Part shown: piece after piece, positions 44,225-53,337 of the stretch
Layout: every line of letters starts with the position of its first letter
How positions within the stretch are numbered: the first letter of the stretch is position 1
Origin: Larkinella rosea
GTDB lineage: Bacteria; Bacteroidota; Bacteroidia; Cytophagales; Spirosomataceae
Reading direction: 5' to 3'
Length of the DNA stretch: 64,000 bases
Assembly (NCBI RefSeq): GCF_003858635.1
Contig: NZ_RQJO01000008.1
Location: 62,001 to 126,000, forward strand
Notes under the pieces: model-generated
Seen by the model: only the letters and a program-made list of their open reading frames with translations
The model's database searches: none
Told to the model about the DNA's origin: nothing
Translations under genes and position numbers: made by a program

Positions 44225-45145
44225 ATGAGTGGACTGTTAGATGACTTCCGAAGCGAATTCAACAAGCCCAACAATACGTTGGTGCAGTTGATTCTTGTTA
44301 ATACCATCGTCTTTTTGTTGCTGTTGATCCTGAAAGTCATTCTGACACTGGCCGAAATGTCGGGCGTCTACAACCTGATTGTCGATCAACTGCGTTTACC
44401 GGCTTCACTGGGTGTTTTCATCATGAAACCGTGGACGATGATCACGTACTTCTTCACCCACGAAGACGTCTTTCACATCCTGTTCAATATGCTCTTTCTG
44501 TACTGGTTTGGGCGGTTGATCGACGAGTACCTGGGAAACCGGCGGCTGGTGGCGTTGTATATGCTGGGCGGTTTGGCGGGCGGACTGGCTTACATGGCCA
44601 TTTATAACCTGCTACCGTATTTTCACGAGCAGGTAAGCGATTCGCGGATGCTGGGCGCTTCGGCGGCCGCTTTTTCCGTGGCCGTTGGGGCTTCGACGCT
44701 CTTACCCAATTATACCTTTCACCTGCTGTTTTTTGGCCCCGTCCGGATTAAATACATTGCGTTCTTTTACATTGTTCTGTCGCTGGCCCGGTCGATCGGG
44801 CCAAACGCCGGGGGCGATCTTTCCCATTTGGGCGGTGCCTTAGTGGGCTTTCTGTTTATTAAAATGCTTCAGAATGGCACGGATCTGGGCCAGCCCATTT
44901 ACTGGGTGATGGATGGATGGCAAAGTCTTTTCCGGAAAAAACCGCCGGTGAAGGTGTCCTACCGTCAGCGGAGCAGCGCCAGTATGAGTGCGGGTTCGTA
45001 CGCAGCTCCGTCATCGCCATCGGCCGTTGCCATGCCGGATCAGGATGAGATCGATGCGATCCTGGATAAAATCTCCCGTTCCGGCTACGAAAGCCTGACG
45101 CGGGAAGAGAAACAGAAGCTGTTTCGGGCCAGCCAGCGTGGATAG
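44225..45145 (+). CDS. Rhomboid-family intramembrane serine protease (second), with C-terminal cytosolic domain
   Basis: The 306-residue protein has a rhomboid core: FFTHEDVFHILFNMLFLYWF (HxxxxHxxxN), the serine in MLGASAAAFSVAV and the histidine in DLSHLGGALVG. After the last helix comes a flexible tail of about 80 residues rich in Ser and Ala, ending in a conserved helix (DEIDAILDKISRSGYESLTR) seen in Bacteroidota rhomboids. Substrates are unknown. Both catalytic residues are present, so activity is likely. Confidence 0.92.
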   Translation: MSGLLDDFRSEFNKPNNTLVQLILVNTIVFLLLLILKVILTLAEMSGVYNLIVDQLRLPASLGVFIMKPWTMITYFFTHEDVFHILFNMLFLYWFGRLIDEYLGNRRLVALYMLGGLAGGLAYMAIYNLLPYFHEQVSDSRMLGASAAAFSVAVGASTLLPNYTFHLLFFGPVRIKYIAFFYIVLSLARSIGPNAGGDLSHLGGALVGFLFIKMLQNGTDLGQPIYWVMDGWQSLFRKKPPVKVSYRQRSSASMSAGSYAAPSSPSAVAMPDQDEIDAILDKISRSGYESLTREEKQKLFRASQRG

Positions 45146-45227
45146 ATTCTAAATTGTATTTTTCTCGCGAAAATTGGTTAGCCGTTTTTAGCGGGAGTGC
45201 AGAGCAAATAGGTAGCGAATTCAATAG

Positions 45228-45262
45228 AAAGCACGCTGAAACGGCATTTCAGCGTGCTTTTT
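45228..45262 (+). terminator. Intrinsic terminator after the rhomboid pair
   Basis: AAAGCACGCTGAAA at 45228-45241 pairs perfectly with TTTCAGCGTGCTTT at 45247-45260 around a 5-base loop, followed by TT. It closes the mutL/rhomboid transcription unit. Confidence 0.9.
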
Positions 45263-45305
45263 GGCCCTATAGCTTCCTGTAGAACCGATTTATCAGAATC
45301 AGATA

Positions 45306-45341
45306 TTTGGATATGCAATTTGTATTTTTTTTGTACTTTTG
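45306..45341 (+). promoter_or_regulatory. Candidate dxs promoter
   Basis: TTTG at 45306-45309 and TACTTTTG at 45334-45341 match the Bacteroidota TTTG / TAnnTTTG elements, with a 24-base spacer that is slightly long. Transcription would start near 45348, leaving about 80 bases of leader before the ATG at 45430. Confidence 0.5.
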
Positions 45342-45429
45342 CCCTTTAATTATTTCATGACTGAATGCGGTAAAACAGTTTGTAACCACAGGAAGTTTAT
45401 GAAAAACATTTTATACTATCCGACTCACT

Positions 45430-47364
45430 ATGTTGATCACTCCCGGCAAGTTACTCGCCAAGATTGACACCCCGGACGACCTCCGTAACCTGTCTCAAAC
45501 CGACCTTCCTCAAGTCTGTGCCGAACTCCGACAGTTTATTGTCGATAATGTATCGGTTTATGGCGGTCATTTTGGTGCCAGCCTGGGCGTTGTCGAATTG
45601 ACGGTTGCCCTTCACTACGTTTTCAATACACCGGACGATCAGCTGGTTTGGGATGTGGGTCATCAGGCCTATGGTCATAAAATTCTGACCGGACGACGCG
45701 ATATTTTTCACACCAATCGGTTTTACAAAGGCTTATCCGGTTTTCCGAAACGCAAGGAAAGTCCATACGATTCGTTTGGTGTCGGCCACTCATCCACGTC
45801 GATTTCGGCAGCTTTGGGAATGGCCGTCGCATCGCAACTCCAGAATAACCCGAAACGCCACCATATTGCCGTCATTGGCGACGGCGCCATGACCGCCGGT
45901 CTGGCTTTTGAAGGAATGAACCACGCCGGATCTACCGAAGCCGATCTGCTGATTATCCTGAACGATAACTGCATGTCGATCGATCCGAACGTGGGGGCAT
46001 TGCGTGAATACCTGACCGATATTACCACCTCGCCGACGTACAACAAAATGAAGGACGAAGTCTGGAATTTGTTGGGCAAAATGAGCAATTTCGGCAAAAG
46101 CGCGCAGGATATCGTTTCAAAAATCGAAACCGGACTGAAAGCGTCGCTGATGCACCAGAGTAACCTGTTCGAATCGCTCCATTTGCGGTATTTTGGCCCC
46201 ATCGACGGCCACGACATCGATCATCTGGTGAGCGTGATGAACGACCTGAAAGATATTCCCGGCCCTAAACTGCTGCACTGCCTGACGGTAAAGGGGAAAG
46301 GATACGGCCCCGCCGAAAAAGACCAGACCAAATGGCACGCGCCCGGTTTGTTTGATAAAGTGACGGGTGAGATCAAAAAGAAAGTCTACGACAAACCACA
46401 ACCGCCAAAATACCAGGATGTTTTCGGGCATACGCTGGTTGAACTGGCGGAAGTCAACGAGAAAATTGTGGGCGTAACACCCGCCATGCCGTCGGGTTCG
46501 TCGATGAACATCATGATGAAGGCCATTCCGGATCGGGCTTTCGATGTGGGTATTGCCGAGCAACACGCCGTTACGTTTTCGGCGGGTATGGCAACGCAGG
46601 GACAGGTGGTTTTCTGTAATATTTACTCCACCTTCATGCAGCGGGCCTACGATCAGGTCATCCACGACGTCTGTATTCAGGAGTTACCCGTTATTTTCTG
46701 CCTCGATCGGGCCGGTTTCGCTGGTGCCGACGGCCCCACGCACCACGGTGCCTATGACCTGGCGTTTATGCGGTGCGTTCCGAACATGATCGTGGCCAGT
46801 CCAATGAACGAAAAAGAACTTCGGAACCTGATGTTTACGGCCCAGTCGGATACAATTCAAAAGGGCACTCAGGCATTTACCATTCGGTATCCGAGGGGCG
46901 AAGGCGTCATGCCCAACTGGCGCACTCCGCTGGAACAGGTCGAAATCGGAAAAGGACGTAAAATTCGGGATGGAAAAGACGTAGCGATTCTGACCATCGG
47001 ACCCATCGGAAACTATGCCGTAAAAGCCTGCGAACTCCTCGAAACCGAAAACATTCAGCCCGCGCATTACGACATGCGGTTTGTGAAACCGCTTGATGAA
47101 GCAATGCTGCACGAAATATTCCAACGCTATGACAATGTCGTCACGGTGGAAGATGGTTGCCTGATGGGCGGTTTTGGCAGCGCAGTGATTGAGTTTATGA
47201 CCGATCACGGATACGTTGCGCGGGTTAAACGGCTGGGCATTCCGGACGCGGTGATCGAGCACGGCGAACAAATCGACCTGCACCGCGAATGCGGTTTTGA
47301 TCCACAGGGAATTGCCGATTCCGTTCGGGAACTGATTTATACAAAGCGGATCGTAACGGCTTAA
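45430..47364 (+). CDS. dxs: 1-deoxy-D-xylulose-5-phosphate synthase
   Basis: The 644-residue thiamine-diphosphate enzyme joins pyruvate and glyceraldehyde-3-phosphate, the first step of the MEP isoprenoid pathway. Motifs: VWDVGHQAYGHKILTGR, the ThDP-binding VIGDGAMTAGLAFEGMNHAG with NDNCMSIDPNVGAL, the pyrimidine-domain FDVGIAEQHAVTFSAGMATQ, and DRAGFAGADGPTHHG. Length is slightly above that of E. coli. It has its own promoter and a downstream long inverted repeat. Products feed quinones and carotenoids. Confidence 0.97.
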   Translation: MLITPGKLLAKIDTPDDLRNLSQTDLPQVCAELRQFIVDNVSVYGGHFGASLGVVELTVALHYVFNTPDDQLVWDVGHQAYGHKILTGRRDIFHTNRFYKGLSGFPKRKESPYDSFGVGHSSTSISAALGMAVASQLQNNPKRHHIAVIGDGAMTAGLAFEGMNHAGSTEADLLIILNDNCMSIDPNVGALREYLTDITTSPTYNKMKDEVWNLLGKMSNFGKSAQDIVSKIETGLKASLMHQSNLFESLHLRYFGPIDGHDIDHLVSVMNDLKDIPGPKLLHCLTVKGKGYGPAEKDQTKWHAPGLFDKVTGEIKKKVYDKPQPPKYQDVFGHTLVELAEVNEKIVGVTPAMPSGSSMNIMMKAIPDRAFDVGIAEQHAVTFSAGMATQGQVVFCNIYSTFMQRAYDQVIHDVCIQELPVIFCLDRAGFAGADGPTHHGAYDLAFMRCVPNMIVASPMNEKELRNLMFTAQSDTIQKGTQAFTIRYPRGEGVMPNWRTPLEQVEIGKGRKIRDGKDVAILTIGPIGNYAVKACELLETENIQPAHYDMRFVKPLDEAMLHEIFQRYDNVVTVEDGCLMGGFGSAVIEFMTDHGYVARVKRLGIPDAVIEHGEQIDLHRECGFDPQGIADSVRELIYTKRIVTA

Positions 47365-47381
47365 GAACATAACCTTTCCAG

Positions 47382-47488
47382 GAAACGGTGGCGGGTCGCC
47401 GGTGTGATTGAATCGGGCGGGGGGTTTCTGCGGATATACCGTACAACTCCGTTTCAGCCATCAATCTCACCGGCGACCCACCGTTTTC
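47382..47488. repeat. Long inverted repeat between dxs and the aspartate kinase gene
   Basis: The arm at 47382-47411 (GAAACGGTGGCGGGTCGCCG at its start) is matched by the reverse complement of 47461-47488 with a small indel and one transversion. The loop is 49 bases. The right arm ends 22 bases before the aspartate kinase ATG, and no T run follows. It could be a terminator variant, a leader structure controlling aspartate kinase, or a mobile palindromic repeat. Confidence 0.8.
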
Positions 47489-47510
47489 TTCCTCCATTCA
47501 GATTCGTAAA

Positions 47511-48788
47511 ATGCAGGTATTTAAATTCGGTGGAGCATCGGTAAAAACCGCCCAGGGAATGCGGAACGTTGCCGAAATCATTCAACAGCAACAACCCTAT
47601 AAGCTCCTCGTAGTAGTGTCGGCAATGGGCGAAACCACCAATGCCCTGGAACAACTGACTTGGGCCTACCTTCGCCGACAAACCGATAAAGACCTCATCT
47701 GGCAGCAGATTCGCACGCAGCATGAGCAGGTTGTCGACGAACTGGCCGGTGACAATCCTGAAGCGTTTCAACCGGTTTATGATTTATTTGCCGAAGTAGA
47801 AACGATCCTGACGCAGGAACCGGAATCGCCGGTCGATCAGGTTTACGACCAATTGGTTTCGTTCGGTGAACTGCTGTCTACCCGAATTATCAATGCCTAT
47901 CTGAACCAATCCGGTTTGGATTCTTACTGGGTAGATGCCCGGAGGCTGGTGCGAACCGACGACAGTTACCGGGAAGCAAAAGTAGACTGGAGCCAAACCG
48001 CCGAACACATTACCGACACGCTGGCCGATTTGCTGGAAACCAGTGTCGTGATCACGCAGGGTTTTGTTGGCAGTACGGGCGAAGGTCATACCACGACACT
48101 GGGCCGGGATGGCTCGGACTATACCGCGGCCATTTTCGCCTATTGTTTAAACGCCGAACGCGTAACGATCTGGAAAGATGTGCCGGGCGTGTTGAATGCC
48201 GATCCGAAGTGGTTCGATGAAACCGTCAAGATCGACCAGCTGACCTACCAGGATGCCATCGAACTGGCGTATTATGGCGCAACGGTTATTCACCCGAAAA
48301 CCATCAAGCCGTTACAGAATAAAAACATTCCGCTGTTCGTCCGCTCGTTTTTGCAGCCACAGGAGTCCGGAACGGTGATCGGTCATTTTGAGAAGCACCT
48401 GCCCATTCCGTCGTTCATTTTCAAGATGAATCAGACGCTGATTTCGCTCCATCCGAAAGACTTTTCGTTCATTGCGGAAGAAAATCTGAGCAAAATTTTC
48501 GGGCAGTTTGCGGAATACGGCGTGAAAATCAACCTGATGCAAAATACCGCCATCAGTTTTTCGGTCGTAGTTGACCACCACCCGGAGCGGCTGGCCCGGC
48601 TGCTGCCGCAGTTACAGGAAGAATTTCGGATCAGTTACAATGAAGGCCTGGAACTCATCACCATTCGCCATTACGACGAGAAAACCATCGGACGAGTTCT
48701 GGTCAACAAAAAACTGCTGGTGGAACAGAAAAGCCGGTATACCGTACAACTGGTCGTGAAAGACCTCGGGCGGGTTCATGAAGGTTAA
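47511..48788 (+). CDS. lysC: Aspartate kinase
   Basis: The 425-residue enzyme phosphorylates aspartate, starting the lysine, threonine and methionine pathways. The N-terminal kinase motif is VFKFGGASVKTAQGMRNVAE, with LVVVSAMGETTNAL and the TTLGRDGSDYTAAIFAYCL segment. ACT-type regulatory sequence follows from about residue 300 (NQTLISLHPKDFSFIAEENL, then FGQFAEYGVKINLMQNTAIS). It is a stand-alone kinase, not fused to homoserine dehydrogenase. It is preceded by a long leader hairpin that could be regulatory. Confidence 0.94.
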   Translation: MQVFKFGGASVKTAQGMRNVAEIIQQQQPYKLLVVVSAMGETTNALEQLTWAYLRRQTDKDLIWQQIRTQHEQVVDELAGDNPEAFQPVYDLFAEVETILTQEPESPVDQVYDQLVSFGELLSTRIINAYLNQSGLDSYWVDARRLVRTDDSYREAKVDWSQTAEHITDTLADLLETSVVITQGFVGSTGEGHTTTLGRDGSDYTAAIFAYCLNAERVTIWKDVPGVLNADPKWFDETVKIDQLTYQDAIELAYYGATVIHPKTIKPLQNKNIPLFVRSFLQPQESGTVIGHFEKHLPIPSFIFKMNQTLISLHPKDFSFIAEENLSKIFGQFAEYGVKINLMQNTAISFSVVVDHHPERLARLLPQLQEEFRISYNEGLELITIRHYDEKTIGRVLVNKKLLVEQKSRYTVQLVVKDLGRVHEG

Positions 48789-48824
48789 GACGTTCGGTTC
48801 ATGTGAGCCCAAATAATGCAAATA

Positions 48825-48862
48825 AAAAGCGGAACGGGTTTTAAAAAACCGCCCCGCTTTTG
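48825..48862. terminator. Bidirectional terminator
   Basis: AAAAGCGG at 48825-48832 pairs with CCGCTTTT at 48854-48861, and GGTTTT pairs with AAAACC inside. A/T runs flank both sides. It lies between the convergent aspartate kinase and carboxylesterase genes. Confidence 0.8.
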
Positions 48863-48877
48863 AGTCAACGAGTTGAT

Positions 48878-50512
48878 TTACTGCTTTGTATAAAACGGAT
48901 CGAGAAATAAATACCGTGCCCGATTCGTCTCCATTTCCAGCCGGGTGTTGACGTCGATCTGCATGAACGGCACGGGATTGGCATTATTGATGGCGGGCCA
49001 GTTGGGCAAACCTTTTCCGTTGGGATTAGCGGTTTTGACAAAGTTGGCGAAGTAATTCTGCATCACTTCCGAAACTTTATGATCGTCGGGTGTCCAGGCA
49101 TAGACTTTGTTTTTGGACAAATTGCCCATGGCATATTCGATTTCGGCCGAGTGAACGGCGCCCCGCGCGGGCGGTATTTTCACCGCGTTGGCATCTGTCG
49201 ATTTCACAACGCCACCGGCCAGACCGGGAGCCGCATTGCCCATTTCGGGCACCATCGCCGGACGCGGGCGGGAGTAATAATAGCGATACACCGGTTTGCC
49301 ACCGCCGGTTTTGCTCTGCAAATCGGCCCATTTCCAGGTGCTGTACGCTAAAAACCGGTCGCTCGCCAGCGCCGTCGCCGATTGCAGAATTTCTTCTTCC
49401 GTCGAACCTGGATACAGTTTCAGCACTTCATCGGCGCGGTCGTTGTAGAGCTTTTTAACGGCAGCCGCGTAATTTTCGGGCGTCGGTTTTTCCTGTCCCA
49501 ACACCGCCCGGGCGTTCATTTCCTCCGAATTCCATCCGGCCAGCAGCGGCACATGCGCCTGTTCGCCCGCCGTAAAAATTTCCATGGGTGGTTTTGGGAA
49601 AAAATAACCATCCACCGTCGCACTGAAACGCGGAGCCCCCGGTTTTCCCGTCGCTTCGAGCAATTGATCGGCTGGCATTGCTCGTAACTCCGCCAGTGAA
49701 TTGCCACCGACGGCCTTCGCAAACGCCGTACCGCTTTCTTCGCCTTTCGCCAGCGGAACCGGCGGCAAACCGCCCAGCAACGAACCGCTTTCACCAATGG
49801 CTCCGGCTATCAGGTTTTTCGATAACGGCGAAGCCATCAAACCGCTCACCGCAATCGATCCGGCCGACTCACCCGCAATGGTCACCCGTTTGGGATCACC
49901 GCCAAAAGCTGCAATGTTCTGCTGCACCCAGCGAAGGGCCGCCGTCATGTCTAAATAGGCATAATTGCCAGACGAATGATTGGGTGATTCCTTCGTCAGC
50001 TCCGGGTGCGCCATAAAGCCAAAAACGCCCAGCCGGTAGTTCACCGTCAGGGCTACCATGCCTTTTGTCGCCATGCTTTCGCCGTCGTAACGGCCTTCCG
50101 AACCGTCACCCGCGATAAAACCGCCCCCGTAGAAATACACCAGAACGGGCAGTTTTTCATTGGCCGATTTGGCGGGCGTCCACACATTCAGGTAAAGACA
50201 ATCCTCACTCATGCCGTCCGAACGGAATCCCATATCGCCAAAAACCGCCCGTTGCATCGCTCGTGGACCAAATTTGTCGGTTTTCCGAACGCCCTGCCAG
50301 TTCTTGACGGGCTGGGGTTCTTTCCAGCGCAATTCGCCAACCGGCGGCTGGGCAAACGGAATGCCTTTGAACGCGCGGATGCCGCTGGCTTCGGTCACGC
50401 CTTCGACGGTGCCGTTGGCGGTTTTGACTTGCGGTGGGGTTTTGTTCAACTGCGCGTCGGCAGTCTGAGCCACCTGAATACTCAAGGCAAGCAGAATTAA
50501 AAGGTTTTTCAT
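48878..50512 (-). CDS. Secreted type-B carboxylesterase/lipase
   Basis: The start at 50512 gives 544 residues beginning with a signal peptide (MKNLLILLALSIQVAQTADA). Earlier in-frame starts would bury it. The type-B signature EDCLYLNVWTPAKSANEKLP and the nucleophile elbow VTIAGESAGSIAVSG (serine near residue 210) are present. The catalytic acid and histidine are expected in later segments such as GAVHSAEIEYAMG. It hydrolyses esters in the periplasm or outside the cell; the substrate is unknown. It reads divergently from the second esterase gene. Confidence 0.93.
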   Translation of the reverse strand: MKNLLILLALSIQVAQTADAQLNKTPPQVKTANGTVEGVTEASGIRAFKGIPFAQPPVGELRWKEPQPVKNWQGVRKTDKFGPRAMQRAVFGDMGFRSDGMSEDCLYLNVWTPAKSANEKLPVLVYFYGGGFIAGDGSEGRYDGESMATKGMVALTVNYRLGVFGFMAHPELTKESPNHSSGNYAYLDMTAALRWVQQNIAAFGGDPKRVTIAGESAGSIAVSGLMASPLSKNLIAGAIGESGSLLGGLPPVPLAKGEESGTAFAKAVGGNSLAELRAMPADQLLEATGKPGAPRFSATVDGYFFPKPPMEIFTAGEQAHVPLLAGWNSEEMNARAVLGQEKPTPENYAAAVKKLYNDRADEVLKLYPGSTEEEILQSATALASDRFLAYSTWKWADLQSKTGGGKPVYRYYYSRPRPAMVPEMGNAAPGLAGGVVKSTDANAVKIPPARGAVHSAEIEYAMGNLSKNKVYAWTPDDHKVSEVMQNYFANFVKTANPNGKGLPNWPAINNANPVPFMQIDVNTRLEMETNRARYLFLDPFYTKQ

Positions 50513-50593
50513 ACTCTTTTGTTTCGTGTAAAAAATGAGAAATTGCACAACGCCCATCAAAAGCCAACCGTTTAGCACCAAGCCAATCTTTTA

Positions 50594-51727
50594 TTGTCTC
50601 ATTTCGTGAACAATAATAGAGATTTACTGAAACCTTTACAACGGGCGATTCGTAAAGCCCATGTCGAAATGACGCCGATCCGCCTGGAACTTACCACCCC
50701 GCCCAACGACGACCACCGCCCCGTGTTTGTCTCCGGCCATTTTTGCCAGTGGTACCCGGATGTGGACCGGTTTCGAATGCGGCAGATAGGGCCGGGGAAA
50801 TACGCCATTGCGTTTCCGGCGCAGTTGCCGCTGGAATACAAATACACGCGCGGAAGCTGGGATTCGGTCGAGCTGGACCAAAGCGGGGAAGCTATTCCCA
50901 ACCGGATTTCCCGACGAAAAACCGGGACGCGCCGGGATGTTGTGCCGCACTGGCGCTGGTATGGTTTGCCGTTCAATCCGGTTTTTCTGCCCAACGTCAG
51001 CCTGGTCAGCGACGCATTTGAAATCCCGCAACTCAACCGAAACCGCCGGATTCGGGTGTTGCTGCCCTGCGATTACGATGCTTCCAGCATGCATTACCCG
51101 GTTTTGTACCTGAACGACGGGCAAAATCTGTTCGGCGAAGGTTCGGCATTCGGAAACTGGACGATCGATCAGAAACTGGCGGTTCTGGCGCACCGGCATC
51201 ACCACAAACTCATTGTCGTCGCCATCGATCACGGGGAAAGTGACCGCATTGCCGAGTTTTTACCCTACAACACGCGACTGGCCGACGGGCTGGGAAAGCT
51301 TTTCCTCGATTTTATCGTTCACACCTTAAAACCGCACATTGACGCCCATTATCGGACGTTGCCGGAGCGGGCATATACCGGCATCGGCGGCAGTTCGATG
51401 GGTGGTTTGATCAGCGTGTATGCCGGTTTGCTTCACCCGGCGACATTTGGTAGATTGATGATTTTTTCGCCCTCGCTTTGGGCCGCTCCCAAAGTGTATG
51501 CCGACGCGTTGCGGTTTTATTATCCCGAACCGACGAAGGTCTATTTATATGGCGGGAAACAGGAGTCGAAATACATGGTTCCGGCCATTCAGCGGTTGCA
51601 GGAGTCGCTTCTGCGGCAAAAACACAATCAGCCCAAACTTCATCTTTCCGTTGATCCGAAAGGAAAACACACCGAAAACCGCTGGGGCCGGGAATTTCCG
51701 CAGGCCGTGGAATGGTTGTTTTTTTGA
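50594..51727 (+). CDS. Alpha/beta hydrolase, putative esterase with N-terminal Ig-like/CBM-like domain
   Basis: The 377-residue protein has no clear signal peptide. Residues about 28-100 (PVFVSGHFCQWYPDVDRFRM, then PLEYKYTRGSWDSVE) resemble a starch-binding or E-set fold. Residues 140-370 form an esterase-D-like hydrolase with the nucleophile in YTGIGGSSMGGLISVY. The start is uncertain: TTG at 50594, GTG at 50606, or ATG at 50669 (MTPIRLELTTPP) are all possible. Enterochelin-esterase-like or acetyl-esterase activity is plausible. Its 3' end overlaps the reading frame before the next gene, and the leucyl aminopeptidase start lies 29 bases after its stop. Confidence 0.82.
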   Translation: MSHFVNNNRDLLKPLQRAIRKAHVEMTPIRLELTTPPNDDHRPVFVSGHFCQWYPDVDRFRMRQIGPGKYAIAFPAQLPLEYKYTRGSWDSVELDQSGEAIPNRISRRKTGTRRDVVPHWRWYGLPFNPVFLPNVSLVSDAFEIPQLNRNRRIRVLLPCDYDASSMHYPVLYLNDGQNLFGEGSAFGNWTIDQKLAVLAHRHHHKLIVVAIDHGESDRIAEFLPYNTRLADGLGKLFLDFIVHTLKPHIDAHYRTLPERAYTGIGGSSMGGLISVYAGLLHPATFGRLMIFSPSLWAAPKVYADALRFYYPEPTKVYLYGGKQESKYMVPAIQRLQESLLRQKHNQPKLHLSVDPKGKHTENRWGREFPQAVEWLFF

Positions 51728-51756
51728 TCGCAATTTTTGCGCTACCTTGGTTCTGT

Positions 51757-53220
51757 ATGCAAATTCAACTGACGACCACTCAACCGCTGTCTTCCGACAC
51801 GCTCATCATACCGGTTCGGCAAACCGACGAACTACCGGACACCCTGACCGCATTAGCCAACCGATTCAACCTGACACCGGCGGTTTTACAACACGATTTC
51901 AAAGCCGATTTCAAAGAAGTAATTCCTTTTTATCAACCTGACGGACGCAAAACGTACCTGCTGGGTTTGGGGAAAGAACCGACCCGCATGGTCTGGCTGC
52001 GGGCCTTTCGGGATTTGTTTTTCAGACAGAAAGACCGGCTGACCCCAACCGTCGGCGTTGACCTGACCGGTATTGCTGCCGACGTCCTTGAGAGTATTGT
52101 TTTGGGCATTCGCTGGGGTGGCTACGAGCTGAAACTGCACGGTACGGACAGACCCAAAACCGCCGATTTTTATTCGGAAGAAGGCATTCTGGAAATCTAC
52201 ATCGCGGATCAGCAGCAGGGTATGGCGGAGGAAGTTCTTCACCGCGCCGAAGCCATCGCGGCCACGCATCGCCAGATTCTGGATCTGATGAATTCGCCGT
52301 CGAACTACAAAATACCGCAGGTTCTGGCCGACTGGGCAGTGGCTTCCGGCCAACAATACGGGTATTCGGTCACGGTTTTCGACAAAACAGAAATCGAGCG
52401 ACAGGGACTGCTGGCCTTGCTAAGTGTCAACAAAGGCAGCGAGCATCCACCGGTTTTTATCATTGCCGAATACAAACCGGACCATCTACCGAATGCGAAA
52501 AAAGTGGGCTTGGTCGGCAAGGGCGTCACGTTCGATACAGGCGGCATTTCCATCAAACCATCGACCGGCATGCACCTGATGAAGAGCGACATGGGCGGGG
52601 CGGCTGCGGTTTTGGGAACGATGGAAGTGGCCGCTAAACTTCGTTTGCCGGTGCATCTGATCGGTATTATTCCCTCGACGGAAAACATGGTGGACGGCGC
52701 TGCCACCAAACCCGGCGACGTCATCGGTTCGTACCTGGGCAAAACCATCGAAGTGATCGACACCGACGCGGAAGGGCGCATCATTCTAGCCGACGGTTTG
52801 GGCTACATGGTCCGGAATTTCCAGCCCGATGTCCTGATCGATCTGGCGACATTGACCGGCAGTGTGATCGGCACGCTGGGCTACCATGCCGCCGGTTTGT
52901 TCAGCAACAACGACGAATTGACCAGTCAATTGCTTAAATCCGCCAGCGAAACCGGGGAGCGACTTTGGCCGTTGCCGCTCTGGGATGTTTACAAGGAAGA
53001 CATTCAATCGGACGTGGCCGATCTGAAGAACTTCAGCGGAAAACCGATGGCGGGCGCGATCAGTGCCGCCAAATTTCTGGAAATATTCACCGAAGAACAC
53101 CCCGCCTGGGCGCATCTGGATATTGCCGGCATGGCATTTACGGACACCGAATTTGGTACACAAAAGAACGCCACCGGTTTCGGGATTCGGTTGTTGATTG
53201 ATTTTTTAAGAAATATGTAG
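51757..53220 (+). CDS. Leucyl aminopeptidase, M17 family
   Basis: The start at 51757 (MQIQLTTTQPLSSDTLIIPV) gives 487 residues; the longer in-frame start overlaps the previous gene. The M17 catalytic part has KKVGLVGKGVTFDTGGISIK with MHLMKSDMGGAAAVLGTMEV and the hallmark DTDAEGRIILADGL (NTDAEGR in most members; N is D here). Two metal ions are bound by these Asp, Lys and Glu residues. The enzyme trims N-terminal residues from peptides in the cytoplasm as a hexamer. It is followed directly by the palindromic repeat at 53223-53318. Confidence 0.93.
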   Translation: MQIQLTTTQPLSSDTLIIPVRQTDELPDTLTALANRFNLTPAVLQHDFKADFKEVIPFYQPDGRKTYLLGLGKEPTRMVWLRAFRDLFFRQKDRLTPTVGVDLTGIAADVLESIVLGIRWGGYELKLHGTDRPKTADFYSEEGILEIYIADQQQGMAEEVLHRAEAIAATHRQILDLMNSPSNYKIPQVLADWAVASGQQYGYSVTVFDKTEIERQGLLALLSVNKGSEHPPVFIIAEYKPDHLPNAKKVGLVGKGVTFDTGGISIKPSTGMHLMKSDMGGAAAVLGTMEVAAKLRLPVHLIGIIPSTENMVDGAATKPGDVIGSYLGKTIEVIDTDAEGRIILADGLGYMVRNFQPDVLIDLATLTGSVIGTLGYHAAGLFSNNDELTSQLLKSASETGERLWPLPLWDVYKEDIQSDVADLKNFSGKPMAGAISAAKFLEIFTEEHPAWAHLDIAGMAFTDTEFGTQKNATGFGIRLLIDFLRNM

Positions 53221-53222
53221 GA

Positions 53223-53318
53223 TTTTGATAGGAACGCGGATTGAACGGATGTGACGGATTTTCACGGAAAAATCAGTTTTAATCTGTTGCATTCGTTCAA
53301 TCCGCGTTCCTATCAAAA
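53223..53318 (+). repeat. 38-bp-arm palindrome whose mismatches are all G-U wobbles in plus-strand RNA
   Basis: Arm 53223-53260 contains GGAACGCGGATTGAACG. The reverse complement of 53281-53318 matches at 34 of 38 positions. The four differences (G/A, T/C, G/A, G/A) each become G-U pairs in a plus-strand transcript, giving a continuous 38-pair stem with a 20-base loop. An A run follows on the plus strand. It lies between the aminopeptidase and ATP-grasp genes. Confidence 0.88.
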
Positions 53319-53337
53319 AAAATGATTGTATAAACTC

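Noticed and set aside
47382-47488. Lysine riboswitch before aspartate kinase
   Set aside because: A single long hairpin with a 49-base loop does not match the multi-helix junction of that riboswitch.
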